The notes below the pieces were generated by a model. That model searched no databases and was not told the origin of the DNA. It saw only the letters and a program-made list of their open reading frames with translations. Below, piece after piece: positions 9,018-17,794 of a DNA stretch of 64,000 nucleotides (its first letter is position 1; every line of letters begins with the position of its first letter). This DNA is from Roseibium album (lineage in GTDB: Bacteria; Pseudomonadota; Alphaproteobacteria; Rhizobiales; Stappiaceae), in assembly GCA_001404055.1 (NCBI GenBank), contig CXTY01000039.1, forward strand, positions 277,240 through 341,239, in the 5' to 3' direction. The position numbers and the translations under genes were made by a program.

Positions 9018-9557
9018 ATGCGTATCGACGCTGTGCCGATCGGCAAGAACCCGCCGGAAGACATAAATGTCATCATCGAGGTTTCGGTGGGCGGTGAACC
9101 GATCAAATACGAAATGGATAAAGATGCTGGCGCGATGTATGTCGACCGCTTCCTTTATACGCCCATGCGTTATCCGGGAAACTACGGTTTCGTCCCGCAC
9201 ACACTATGCGGTGATGGCGATCCCATCGACGTTGTTGTGGTCAACCAGCGTCCGGTCGTACCTGGCGCCATCATGAGCTGCCGCCCGATCGGCGTTCTAC
9301 TGATGGAAGATGAATCCGGTCAGGATGAGAAGATCATTGCGGTGCCAAGCCACAATGTCACCAAGCGTTATGACAACGTTGCCGACATTGCGGATCTGCC
9401 AGAGATCACAGTTGCTCAGGTGAAACACTTCTTTGAGCACTACAAGGATCTCGAACCTGGCAAATGGGTAAAGATCACCGGGATCGAAGGCGTTGAAACT
9501 GCCAGGCGGTTGATCGTCGAATCCATTGACCGCGCGCAGCAATTGGCAGCTGAATAG
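9018..9557 (+). CDS. ppa: Inorganic pyrophosphatase (family I)
   Basis: Hydrolyses pyrophosphate to two phosphates, driving biosynthetic reactions. At 179 residues it has the usual bacterial length. The family signature is DGDPIDVVVV, with the metal-binding Asp residues; DAGAMYVDRFLYTPMRYPGNYGFVP is the conserved N-terminal block. The start at 9018 has AGGAG at 9007-9011; longer frames upstream are spurious. Confidence 0.96.
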   Translation: MRIDAVPIGKNPPEDINVIIEVSVGGEPIKYEMDKDAGAMYVDRFLYTPMRYPGNYGFVPHTLCGDGDPIDVVVVNQRPVVPGAIMSCRPIGVLLMEDESGQDEKIIAVPSHNVTKRYDNVADIADLPEITVAQVKHFFEHYKDLEPGKWVKITGIEGVETARRLIVESIDRAQQLAAE

Positions 9558-9598
9558 GCGACAAACGGAATTACCATTTTTTGAGGCCGTTGCTGTTT

Positions 9599-10033
9599 TT
9601 ACCTGTCAGCTGCGGCCTCAATTCGTTCCATATCCTGATCGGACAAGCCGAAATGATGTCCGATCTCATGGATCAGAACATGTGCAACGACATCGCCAAG
9701 CGTTTCGTCCATCGCGGCCCAGTAATCCAGGATTGGTCTTCGAAACAGCCAGATACGGTTCGGCATCTGACCTGATCTGTCAGTCTCGCGCCCTTCTGTC
9801 AGGCCGAGGCCTTCGAAAAGCCCCAGAAGATCATGGGGGTCTTCAATGGAAAGTGCATCAAGCAACTCATCCGGCGCGTAGTCGGCAAGACTGATCTGCA
9901 AGTGTCCACACCGCAGCAGAAGGTCATCAGGCAAAGTGGCCAGCGTTTCGCTGGCCATCGCTTCAAACTCCGCCAGATCGGGCGCTTTCAGTTCTGTCCA
10001 GTTACTCCGGCTGACCGGATGGATCGACGCCAT
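9599..10033 (-). CDS. Zincin-like metallopeptidase family protein (DUF1025)
   Basis: A 144-residue protein with the zinc motif HEIGHHFGLSD (HExxH plus a third ligand) near its C-terminus, as in the small MtxX/DUF1025 zincins. PNRIWLFRRPILDYWA is also typical of the family. No signal peptide, so it is cytoplasmic. It may share a transcript with the dsbB cluster only by read-through, as it lies downstream of it on the same strand. Confidence 0.87.
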   Translation of the reverse strand: MASIHPVSRSNWTELKAPDLAEFEAMASETLATLPDDLLLRCGHLQISLADYAPDELLDALSIEDPHDLLGLFEGLGLTEGRETDRSGQMPNRIWLFRRPILDYWAAMDETLGDVVAHVLIHEIGHHFGLSDQDMERIEAAADR

Positions 10034-10063
10034 TCCCGTTCCTCTGATCCCTCGCGTTGGGTA

Positions 10064-10327
10064 TTATTTATCCAAAACGTAGGTAACGAACAGGTAAATC
10101 ACCAGCCCCACGAAGAAGATTGCCCCGGCAGCGCGGCCAATTCGCGTGCCCCAGACTTCAATCTGATCGTTTTCATCCTTGTCTGCAGCACTCATGTGAT
10201 CCTTGGCACGGTCGGCCATGCGCACAAAGGTCGACCCAACCAAGGTCTCGCTTTCTGCCTCAACCCGCTTGATTGCCTTCAGCGCTTCATCACGCCTTTG
10301 ATCGTTCGGATCAGTCTTTTTTGTCAT
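10064..10327 (-). CDS. Small membrane protein of unknown function
   Basis: An 87-residue protein with a charged N-terminal helix (RRDEALKAIKRVEAESETL) and a single C-terminal membrane helix (AIFFVGLVIYLFVTYVL). The ATG at 10325-10327 overlaps the end of dsbB by four bases, indicating coupling. No family recognised; it could be a helper of DsbB or an unrelated passenger. Confidence 0.72.
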   Translation of the reverse strand: MTKKTDPNDQRRDEALKAIKRVEAESETLVGSTFVRMADRAKDHMSAADKDENDQIEVWGTRIGRAAGAIFFVGLVIYLFVTYVLDK

Positions 10328-10848
10328 GCACTTGCGCCCGCTGGAGATGGCTGTCGCTTCAACAGGAAGGCTGACAGAAGCGCAAGAACCGCAAGACCTG
10401 CTGACGCGACCGCGTTCCAGCCAGCAAATGACAGGCCCAGCATGCGCCAACTGGCTTCTGTACAGCTGACAACTCTGGTTGTTTGTAATGCTTGCAACAT
10501 ATTCGCGGCTGACGCGGGCGCCGCACTGCCACCGCCGCAGTCGTTGGGCCCATCCCAAAACTGCCATTCAGCCCCCGCCTGGTAGATACCAAGGCCGGCA
10601 CCGTAAGCAAAAACGGCAGTCACGCCCAAAAGCGCAAGAAGGCCTAGTCCATTTCGTTTCTGGCTGAGCAGGATCAACGCCAGTGCTGTCAGCGGCAAGC
10701 CAACATAATAGGGCACGCGCTGTTCAAGACAGAGTTTGCAGGGCACATAGCCGCCGATCAGCTGAAACCCCCAGGCTGTCGCGATAACCGCTAATCCACT
10801 CACCAGTAACAGCGCAGCCAGTTTTATTGCCATCCGACCCTCAGACAT
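10324..10848 (-). CDS. dsbB: Disulfide bond formation protein DsbB
   Basis: Four-helix inner-membrane protein that reoxidises DsbA and passes electrons to quinone. The first periplasmic loop has the CxxC pair (PCKLCLEQR) and the second loop has Cys in NDCGGG and VVSCTE, the expected second pair. The ATG at 10848 has GGGAG five bases upstream; the longer frame overlaps the DedA-like gene. It forms a unit with the DedA-like gene upstream and the 87-residue gene downstream. Confidence 0.9.
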   Translation of the reverse strand: MSEGRMAIKLAALLLVSGLAVIATAWGFQLIGGYVPCKLCLEQRVPYYVGLPLTALALILLSQKRNGLGLLALLGVTAVFAYGAGLGIYQAGAEWQFWDGPNDCGGGSAAPASAANMLQALQTTRVVSCTEASWRMLGLSFAGWNAVASAGLAVLALLSAFLLKRQPSPAGASA

Positions 10849-10864
10849 CACACTCCCAATCAAC

Positions 10865-11443
10865 TTAAATATACCGCAAAACAACAAACCCGCCGACCAG
10901 CAGCACCACAAATATGGTGAACATGAGGCCCAGCCGTTTCTCGATAAATTCCTTGATCGGAGGACCGAAAAAATAGAGAAGACCGGCAACGACGAAGAAA
11001 CGCAGACCTCTGGACACCACGCTTGCAAGAATAAATACCGGCAAACTTAAACCCGCGACACCGGAGGCAATTGTGATCACCTTATAAGGAAAGGGTGTCA
11101 AACCGGCGATGAACACAAACCACCAGCCATACTGTGTGAAGTAAGCGCTGAATTCGTCCATCCACCCCATCTTGCCGTAGAAGGTGAGGATCGGAATTGC
11201 CACCTGTTCAAACAAGAACAGACCGATAAAATAGCCCAGAATACCGCCCGCGACCGACGTCAGGGTACACAGAAGCGCGTACCACCACGCCTTCTCCTTG
11301 CGGGCTATCACCATCGGAATCAGTAGAATGTCCGGCGGGATTGGAAACACGGAACTTTCAACAAAGGAAACCGACCCCAACGCAACGGGGGCGCGTGGTC
11401 CGGCGGCAAGGGACAGGGTCCAGTCATAAAGGCGTCTGATCAT
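10865..11443 (-). CDS. YqaA/DedA-family (VTT domain) membrane protein
   Basis: A 192-residue membrane protein of the SNARE-associated/VTT family. Key segments: ESSVFPIPPDILLIPMVIARK near the N-terminus with the re-entrant Pro-rich loop, GGILGYFIGLFLFE, and the conserved AGLTPFPYKVITIASGVAG. DedA-type proteins act in membrane lipid flipping or proton-motive-force maintenance. The start chosen (11443, MIRRLYDW) omits twelve unlikely residues upstream. Confidence 0.85.
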   Translation of the reverse strand: MIRRLYDWTLSLAAGPRAPVALGSVSFVESSVFPIPPDILLIPMVIARKEKAWWYALLCTLTSVAGGILGYFIGLFLFEQVAIPILTFYGKMGWMDEFSAYFTQYGWWFVFIAGLTPFPYKVITIASGVAGLSLPVFILASVVSRGLRFFVVAGLLYFFGPPIKEFIEKRLGLMFTIFVVLLVGGFVVLRYI

Positions 11444-11479
11444 GACGCATCCCATAACGGTCCCGACGTTAAAAGTCAC

Positions 11480-11933
11480 TTAGCGATTTCTTGAAAACTG
11501 CGCTCAAATAGCCCAAAAGGCCATAACGCAATGCCCGCGCTCATGTAACCCAAGGGGCGATAGCGCAAGGAAAGTGGTGCCCCCCGCCGGAATCGAACCG
11601 GCACTCCCGAAGGAACGGGATTTTGAATCCCGCGCGTCTACCAGTTCCGCCAGAGGGGCAACTGACACCGGATTGGGTGCCTATCATGGGCATTTGAAGG
11701 ATGCAAGCGGATAAGATTGACTAGCATGCACTCCTCCACGAATTCGCAAACCAGCGTATCGGGAACAATAGCCCTAGCTTGTTTCGAAATTGAACTCGCC
11801 GTTAACGAACCCTTTGCCTTCAGAACAGAATTCGTGGCGAAAACTGCATAGATTTCTGGTTTTCCATCGCGATTAACGTCACTTCAATTGTAGCTCGTCA
11901 ATTTGCACCCTGTGAATTCTCAAGGGGTAGTCG
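11480..11933. other. Intergenic stretch carrying tRNA-Leu
   Basis: Apart from the tRNA at 11575-11659 nothing coding is seen. The part from 11660 to 11933 must hold the tRNA promoter (leftward) and the cupin promoter (rightward); the ribosome site AAGGGG lies at 11921-11926. Confidence 0.6.
11575..11659 (-). tRNA. tRNA-Leu (anticodon CAA)
   Basis: Read on the minus strand it gives an 85-nt class II tRNA with encoded CCA. The acceptor arm is GCCCCTC / GGGGGGC (one G-T pair), the D arm has AACTGGTAGACGC, the anticodon loop is TTCAAAA on a 5-bp CGGGA/TCCCG stem, a long variable arm follows (TTCCTTCGGGAG), and the T loop is GGTTCGATTCC. CAA reads UUG codons. Confidence 0.96.
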
Positions 11934-12467
11934 ATGAGCTTGAATGAAAATGCCGGAACAACAAACCCGGTTCGCTCGAAGCAAGGAAACCACGAAGACC
12001 TGGCTGAGAAGCTGAGGTTTCAGGCACCTGCCTCTGCTCAACCGGAAACGGTCACGGGGGTTTTTACCCTTGCTCTTCTGGACAAGAACGCACTCGAGGC
12101 CGCACCGATCAATCCAGACTGGGTTTTGGAAGGCGCACCGGAGGCAAATTGTCAAAAGATTTCCGAAATCGGGGACTATTGGACTGCGGTCGATCACTGG
12201 TCCTGCACAGCAGGTAAGTTTCAGTGGCACTATGGGCTCGACGAAACGATCCTCATCCTGGAAGGGGAAGCCTTCATCACAGATGACAATGGTATCGAAT
12301 ACCACGCCCTTCCTGGCAGGACACTGTCCTTCCCGGACGGTTCGAAGGCCACCTGGACGGTACCAAACTATGTCCGGAAAATCGCTTTTAACCAGAGATC
12401 AGTACCAACCTACCTTCACAAATTCTGCAGGGCCGTCAACAAGGTGCACAGAAAACTGTTCAGGTAA
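11934..12467 (+). CDS. Cupin-domain protein (DUF861 type)
   Basis: A 177-residue protein with one cupin barrel of the DUF861/ureidoglycine-aminohydrolase-like type: WTAVDHWSCTAGKFQWHYGLDETILILEGEAFIT holds motif 1 (H, E) and LPGRTLSFPDGSKATWTVPNYVRK motif 2. No signal peptide. The C-terminal tail KFCRAVNKVHRKLFR is basic. Metal and ligand unknown. Confidence 0.82.
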   Translation: MSLNENAGTTNPVRSKQGNHEDLAEKLRFQAPASAQPETVTGVFTLALLDKNALEAAPINPDWVLEGAPEANCQKISEIGDYWTAVDHWSCTAGKFQWHYGLDETILILEGEAFITDDNGIEYHALPGRTLSFPDGSKATWTVPNYVRKIAFNQRSVPTYLHKFCRAVNKVHRKLFR

Positions 12468-12587
12468 CTTATGTTCGCCTATTCAAACATAACGAGTGCC
12501 CGCTCAGATCAACATAGCTTCAGAACAAAAAGCGCAAATTGTGCACCTTCGATAGACAAGTGTCCTGTGCTTGGCTAGAAATTTTAG

Positions 12588-14153
12588 ATGAGCAAATCGG
12601 CAAGAGAAATCGAGCTCAAGCTCGAGCTGGACCCAAAGGCCCAAGACGCCATAAAACGCGCCAGAACTGCAAATGGGTTTACCGCCAGCAAGGCAGTTAC
12701 AAAAACACTCCGGTCGATCTATTTCGATACGCCTGACCAAACGCTGCGCAAGTCGAAAATCTCTCTCAGGGTTCGAAAATCGGGCAGAAACTGGATCCAG
12801 ACCGCAAAACTCGGCACGGGCGTCATGGGCGGCCTGTCATCCCCGATCGAGGCCGAACATCCGGTAAAAGGCCGCGCACTCGATTTTTCTGTAATCGAGG
12901 ACCCCAACGTTCGCGACCGACTGCTGGCGCTGATTGGCGATGCCAAGCTCAGCGAATGTTTCGAGACCGTGATGAAACGGACAACAAGAGAGCTCATCCG
13001 TAAGACCGACGGTGCTCGCATTGAACTGGCGTTCGATACCGGAAAAATCCTTGCCGGTGGTGGTTCTCAGCCGTTGGTCGAATTGGAGATGGAGCTCAAG
13101 GCTGGTCCGAGCCTCGCTGTATTCGAGGCTGCCAAGGCACTTTTGAAGGATGTGCCTTTCCGATTTTCTCCCTATAGCAAGGCTGAACGGGGTTATCGTT
13201 TCTCGGAGGGTCAGACCCCGGAAGAACTGACGCCATTTTTTGCCAGCAAAATTTCGCTCGCTGCCGGCGGCAGTGTTGAGCATGCGTTCCGCGACATTTT
13301 ACGTTCCTGCCTCACCCAAATTTCTGAAAACCGTCTCGCAGTCCAGTCTTCAAATGATCCGGAAGGCCCGCACCAATTACGGATCGGTTTACGCCGTCTG
13401 CGCAGTGCTTTCAGACTGTTCAGGCCGGTGCTCAACCCTGTCTCCACGCGCCCCCTGGATACCATGGCGCAAATAATAGCTGCAAAAGCTGGAGCCCTAC
13501 GGGATCTGGACGTTTTGATTGACGAAATCGTGTCTCCGCTGATCAAAAAAGCGCCAACAAGCGTTTCATTCAATAACTTGCTGCACGACCTGAAATCTGT
13601 CAGGGCAAAGAGCGCGCGCGCCAATTTGGGCGACTACTTGAAATCGGCGGACGTCAACGCATTTCTCCTTGACCTTGCGGCTTACACGGAATGCCGAGGC
13701 TGGCTTGATCCCGAGAATTTTGACCAAACTACTCTTTTGGCGCAACCAGTCGAAGTCCATGCAAATAAGGCGCTGGAAAAGCAGTGGGGAAAAATACTCG
13801 GTTACGGCAAGCGTATTGAGCATCTTTCCATCCCGGAACGTCACGAAATGCGCAAGGCAATGAAAAAGATGCGCTACGGCATCGAATTCTTCGGCTGTCT
13901 ATATCCCAAGAACACGGTCAAGCCCTTCCTCAAACGGATGAAGAAACTGCAGAATATCTTCGGATATCTGAATGATGTCGCCATGGCTGAACAGCTTCCA
14001 GTTACATGCAGCCCATCGGGCAGGAATGATCCGGAAACGGCTCAGGCTATCGGATTTGTGATCGGCTGGCATGAAGCGCAGTGCAAATCCAGCTGGCAAC
14101 ACGCCAAAGGCTACTGGGAAGCCACCAGAGCCACGCCAAAATGCTGGACCTGA
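12588..14153 (+). CDS. CYTH and CHAD domain protein (inorganic triphosphatase-like)
   Basis: Two-domain cytoplasmic protein of 521 residues. The N-terminal CYTH domain (about 1-205) has the ExExK start (EIELKLEL), SLRVRKSGRNWIQTAK and a C-terminal YSKAERGY, expected of a triphosphate tunnel metalloenzyme acting on inorganic triphosphate. The C-terminal CHAD domain (about 225-500) has His and Arg helices (EGPHQLRIGLRRLRSAFRLF, RHEMRKAMKKMRYGIEFF) that in this family bind polyphosphate. Single gene. Confidence 0.88.
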   Translation: MSKSAREIELKLELDPKAQDAIKRARTANGFTASKAVTKTLRSIYFDTPDQTLRKSKISLRVRKSGRNWIQTAKLGTGVMGGLSSPIEAEHPVKGRALDFSVIEDPNVRDRLLALIGDAKLSECFETVMKRTTRELIRKTDGARIELAFDTGKILAGGGSQPLVELEMELKAGPSLAVFEAAKALLKDVPFRFSPYSKAERGYRFSEGQTPEELTPFFASKISLAAGGSVEHAFRDILRSCLTQISENRLAVQSSNDPEGPHQLRIGLRRLRSAFRLFRPVLNPVSTRPLDTMAQIIAAKAGALRDLDVLIDEIVSPLIKKAPTSVSFNNLLHDLKSVRAKSARANLGDYLKSADVNAFLLDLAAYTECRGWLDPENFDQTTLLAQPVEVHANKALEKQWGKILGYGKRIEHLSIPERHEMRKAMKKMRYGIEFFGCLYPKNTVKPFLKRMKKLQNIFGYLNDVAMAEQLPVTCSPSGRNDPETAQAIGFVIGWHEAQCKSSWQHAKGYWEATRATPKCWT

Positions 14154-14511
14154 AAGTACGCATCCCTTCCGCTGACCAGAACATACCTGAAAACTAATCT
14201 TCCGCAGGTTCAATCCGCAAAATGTCGGGGAACGAAACCGGCGCCCATGCCCCGGTTAGCTTGAAGGTCACAAGGTTCTCATCCCGCAACACCATCTGGC
14301 GCTACCGTGATGGAGAATTAGCTCGTCTGAAAAAGTCCATCGCTCACAAAGAGCGGTGGATCGATCTCGTCAGTCTGGAAAGACTGAAAAGCACAGCTTG
14401 CGGGTCTCTTAGGGATAAACGAACTTCGCGATTGGAATTCTGTCCATGGAACTTGCCGACTGCAGATACCTGCGGCAATTCGCTTCCCATTGGGAGACGT
14501 TTGATACAGGT
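14154..14511. other. Intergenic stretch, possible remnant ORF
   Basis: 358 bases between two genes. On the minus strand 14194-14295 encodes a 33-residue frame starting MVLRDENLVTFKLTG and ending IEPAED, protein-like but closed by an in-frame TAG just upstream of its ATG; it may be a gene tail or chance. Nothing else stands out. Confidence 0.35.
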
Positions 14512-16239
14512 TCAGCGTTCCAGCCTGGCGATATCCAGCCGCAACCAGACATTTTCGCTCTTCTTCGGATTAACCCAAAGTCTGGATCCTCTGACGGAGA
14601 AGACCCGGCCAAATGGAAACAGTTTCGGCAGCTTTGCAGACGCCCGAACATCGCGAACCTGTGCTTTGCCGAACAAAGTATCGAGACTCATGCTTACAGT
14701 CAGCTTGCCGTCGGGCGACAGGCGCCCCCGAAAAGTATCGAAAAAGGACTTGGTGGACGAAAAGATTTCATCTGAAACAACAAACAATTCGCCATTGCGA
14801 AGCCGAACCTTGGCTTTAGCCAAGAGAGTACGCAGGTTGGTGCCGCTCGGATCGCTGGCGCTATAGTTGTATCGATGGAACTCCAGCTGCCATACACCAT
14901 CATAATTGGACGGCGTCTTTTCGATCTTGTCGACCAATGCGGCCAGTGTCTTATCCGATAGATAACCGTTTTCTTCAATGCGATTTCGAATCTGAAATTT
15001 TCGAAGTCCTGCTCGTGATTTCGGACCAAATGCGCCGTCCGCCTTGCCAACGTCATAGCCGAGCGCACTGAGTGTCTCCTGAACCTGCTGAAAGTCTTCA
15101 GGTTCCAGCCGCAATAACCCCTCTTCGTCTTGGGGTGACAGGGGCGCAGCTTTTTTGTCTAGCGCTGTACCAGCCGACAACAGATTGAGCTTTGCAAGTT
15201 TTGTCCGATCGAACGCTGCCTGGCCTTCCGACTCACCACCATTTCTCTGAGCCATTTCTGTACCAGCCGCACTCGCCTGCCGTTCATTTTCAATGCTTTT
15301 TATCTTGATCTCGGCAAGATCCAAAAACTGCCCGTTCGGGTACTTCTTCATATAGGCTTTGAAATAAGCAACTTCGCTCGAGTTTTTGATCGATTCCCAA
15401 TACGCAAGTTCAATCAGGGCGTTCTGTTTCTGCTTCTCGGCCAGCTTTCTGGCCTCACTGTCATCGACTTCAATTTTAAGCTTCAGAACAACTTCACCAG
15501 TAAGAGAGGAGTTGTCCCAGGGAACCTGCTGACCATTCGTAGACTGCAAGACCTCGTTGCGCACGCGTACCATACTGCGTGTAATTCCCTCGCCAGGATT
15601 GCCCAGGTGTTTGACGAGCGCTTTTGTAAACGGGCTGTTGCGCCCTTCTCCGTCATACGCAACATTCCCGGGCTGTGTTGCAAAGGAAATGAAGGAACCG
15701 ACACCAACGCCAATTCTAGCGAGACCGCGTCCAACAGCAGCTGAACGCGTTCCCATGGACCTGGCCAAGTTGCGAGCTAGCGGATTGTTTCGACATGCGT
15801 CGAGGAAGACGAGGTTGGTCTTCGCATTCCTCTCCATCGAGGTAAGCACCAAGGACATTGGCACGGCCTCGAATTCAAGGTCATTTTCGTTTTCCAGACG
15901 GGCGTCAATCGGCGCCATATAGTTTTCACCGTTTACCTGGAATCCATGCCCGGCATAATAAAAAAGTGCGATCTCGGCTCCATCAAGCTTGTTGATGTAT
16001 TGCCGGATAGTTCTGCGCATCTGGGAAAAATCCAGATCAATACCCTTGGTGACCTCAAAACCGAGTGACTCCAGTTTGTCGGCAACGTCAGTGGCATCGT
16101 TTTGCGGATTGATCAAAGCTGCCGCATGTACATAGGAAGAGTTGCCGATCACAAGCGCAACCCGATTGTTCGCGCTATTGGCAAACGGAGGTATGGTTAC
16201 CATCGACAACAAAAGAACGACAAACTGAAAAAAACGCAC
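14512..16239 (-). CDS. Secreted caspase-like (C14) protein with peptidoglycan-binding domain
   Basis: A 575-residue exported protein. GTG start with GAGGTGA six bases upstream; signal peptide to about residue 23 (FANSA). The caspase-like p20 core spans about 24-240, with catalytic His98 in FYYAGHG and Cys149 in LDACRNNP. A coiled, charged linker (about 255-330) follows, then a PG_binding_1-like repeat near 375-435 (LSALGYDVGKADGAFGPKSRAGLRKFQ) and an unassigned C-terminal domain. Bacterial members are called metacaspase-like or orthocaspases; substrates are mostly unknown. No partner gene adjoins it. Confidence 0.87.
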   Translation of the reverse strand: MRFFQFVVLLLSMVTIPPFANSANNRVALVIGNSSYVHAAALINPQNDATDVADKLESLGFEVTKGIDLDFSQMRRTIRQYINKLDGAEIALFYYAGHGFQVNGENYMAPIDARLENENDLEFEAVPMSLVLTSMERNAKTNLVFLDACRNNPLARNLARSMGTRSAAVGRGLARIGVGVGSFISFATQPGNVAYDGEGRNSPFTKALVKHLGNPGEGITRSMVRVRNEVLQSTNGQQVPWDNSSLTGEVVLKLKIEVDDSEARKLAEKQKQNALIELAYWESIKNSSEVAYFKAYMKKYPNGQFLDLAEIKIKSIENERQASAAGTEMAQRNGGESEGQAAFDRTKLAKLNLLSAGTALDKKAAPLSPQDEEGLLRLEPEDFQQVQETLSALGYDVGKADGAFGPKSRAGLRKFQIRNRIEENGYLSDKTLAALVDKIEKTPSNYDGVWQLEFHRYNYSASDPSGTNLRTLLAKAKVRLRNGELFVVSDEIFSSTKSFFDTFRGRLSPDGKLTVSMSLDTLFGKAQVRDVRASAKLPKLFPFGRVFSVRGSRLWVNPKKSENVWLRLDIARLER

Positions 16240-16445
16240 AGGTCACCTCTCAATTTGCCAGGTTAGTCCTCAGTTCGTTTTCCTTTTCACTGCCTTTATT
16301 CTCAACCCGGCGGCGAATATCATAACACCATACTACAGCACTCGAACTTCAAAATGTGTCCCCAAATCCGCCGATTTTTTGAAGCCAAAAAACAGTCGCC
16401 ACTCGATCTGGATCATGACAGCGTGGACAGTGGTCAAATTTCCAG

Positions 16446-17186
16446 TCACTTATCCCCATTGACCACAAGCTGCATACGATCAGCTGCAAGCCGCGCACGG
16501 GTGTACTGAATAGGCCTGCCTTCCATATCCAGATTGAGACTTTCCACCACGAGGACCGGTTGCCCAAGTGCCAGTCCAAGCTGTTGGGCATCCCTGGCTT
16601 CCGCAATTTCAGCCGTTATCCGGCTCTCCTTACGTCGATAATCTTCAATACCAGCAAGGCGCAGTGCTTCGGTGATTGATCCGCTTTCCGCGTAGTCTGC
16701 CACAAAATTTGGAACACGCGCATGTTCAAACCTGCTGGTGGCGACAATCATCGGCACACTATCGGCCACTCGCAGGGTTTCTACCCGGATCAACATTGTG
16801 CCAAGAGCCACATCCAGTTGATTGGCAAGCAGCGCGTCCGCCTCTTCCAGAGCAGACCCGATCAAACGCCCGCTGGGTGCCCGATCCTGCCCCGACATGA
16901 TTTCGGAAAATCGGGTTCTCGGACCAATCGGGTAGCTGAGAGGTGCTGACGCAACAAATGTCCCCCGGCCCTGGTCTGCCCTCAAGATACCTTCAGACGT
17001 CAGCGCCGCGATCGCGCGGCGTACTGTGTGCCTGTTCACGCCGAAACGGGCTGCAAGCTCGGCCTCCGGTGGCAACCTTCTACCTTCAGCAAAGGCCCCA
17101 CTGACAATTTCAGCTTTCAGCGTTTCCATGATCTGGCGCCAGATGGCTATGCCTGCGCTGCGATCGAGAACTGGGTTTTTTGTCAT
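16446..17186 (-). CDS. phnF: Phosphonate-operon GntR-family repressor PhnF
   Basis: HutC-subfamily regulator of 246 residues: N-terminal winged helix (LPPEAELAARFGVNRHTVRRAIAAL, about 28-65), then a UTRA effector domain (about 85-240). SYPIGPRTRFSEIMSGQ is characteristic of PhnF. The ATG at 17186 is preferred; a TTG at 17213 would add nine residues. It is divergent from phnG with a palindromic site between them, so it very likely represses the C-P lyase operon and itself. Confidence 0.9.
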   Translation of the reverse strand: MTKNPVLDRSAGIAIWRQIMETLKAEIVSGAFAEGRRLPPEAELAARFGVNRHTVRRAIAALTSEGILRADQGRGTFVASAPLSYPIGPRTRFSEIMSGQDRAPSGRLIGSALEEADALLANQLDVALGTMLIRVETLRVADSVPMIVATSRFEHARVPNFVADYAESGSITEALRLAGIEDYRRKESRITAEIAEARDAQQLGLALGQPVLVVESLNLDMEGRPIQYTRARLAADRMQLVVNGDK

Positions 17187-17197
17187 GCGACCGTCAT
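17181..17197 (+). promoter_or_regulatory. Possible PhoB (Pho) half-sites
   Basis: TGTCAT at 17181 and CGTCAT at 17192 are 11 bases apart, the periodicity and sequence of a Pho box, about 125-140 bases before phnG. It overlaps the phnF start codon, so it could be chance; C-P lyase operons are usually PhoB-controlled. Confidence 0.35.
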
Positions 17198-17228
17198 CAA
17201 ATTTCGCTACCAAAGAGTCAATTAGATT

Positions 17229-17252
17229 ATTTGTCTAGACAAATAGACAAAT
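17229..17252. promoter_or_regulatory. PhnF-type operator between phnF and phnG
   Basis: A perfect 16-bp palindrome, ATTTGTCTAGACAAAT (17229-17244), followed at once by a repeated half-site AGACAAAT (17245-17252). The core GTCTAGAC fits the GT-N-TA-N-AC pattern recognised by HutC-subfamily GntR proteins. It lies between the two divergent starts, about 43 bases from phnF and 70-90 from phnG. Confidence 0.75.
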
Positions 17253-17320
17253 CAACCGTAATTCTACTTTGGACTTCGAATTTCCTTCCCAGTGACCGCC
17301 CAAACCTGAAGGCGCGCTTC

Positions 17321-17794
17321 ATGACTGAAACCTCAACTGATCCTGCCAGCAGCGACACAACCAGTGCCCGGCAAAAAACCCTGGCGATATTGGCCGCGGC
17401 CTCATCCGAAGCGGTTGCTGAAAAATTCAACCAGCTGACGACGCCTTCATATGACCTGGTTCGCAAGCCTGAAACGGGACTTGTGATGGTACGCGGTCGC
17501 ATGGGTGGAACCGGCAGCCCCTTCAACCTTGGTGAAGTCACGGTAACCCGCTGCGTCGTGCGCTTGGAAACCGGCGAAACCGGAAACGCTTATAGCTTGG
17601 GGCGGAACAAGCAAAAGGCACTGCAGTCAGCCGTGATTGATGCGCTTTGGCAAAGAAGCGAAATACGTGGGCAGATCGAGGCAGACATCATCACTCCTCT
17701 CGCAGCTGCGCAGGAAGCGGACAAAACCGCAGTCAAACACGAGACCGAAGCAACCAAGGTCAACTTCTTCACCATGGTAAGGGGGGACAATTGA
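17321..17794 (+). CDS. phnG: C-P lyase core subunit PhnG
   Basis: Subunit of the PhnGHIJ carbon-phosphorus lyase core, taking part with PhnI in making ribose-1-methylphosphonate 5-triphosphate from ATP and the phosphonate. 157 residues, with the family block LVRKPETGLVMVRGRMGGTG and FNLGEVTVTRCVVRLE. The ATG at 17321 opens the operon; the longer frame back to 17180 has no match. Its stop overlaps the phnH start (ATGA-type junction at 17792-17796). Confidence 0.92.
   Translation: MTETSTDPASSDTTSARQKTLAILAAASSEAVAEKFNQLTTPSYDLVRKPETGLVMVRGRMGGTGSPFNLGEVTVTRCVVRLETGETGNAYSLGRNKQKALQSAVIDALWQRSEIRGQIEADIITPLAAAQEADKTAVKHETEATKVNFFTMVRGDN

Noticed and set aside
8886..9200. N-terminal extension of the exported protein at 8295 to 9200
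   Set aside because: It overlaps ppa and lacks a signal peptide; the ATG at 8885 gives one.
11898..12305. 135-residue minus-strand frame
   Set aside because: Antisense to the cupin gene, which has the cupin motifs.
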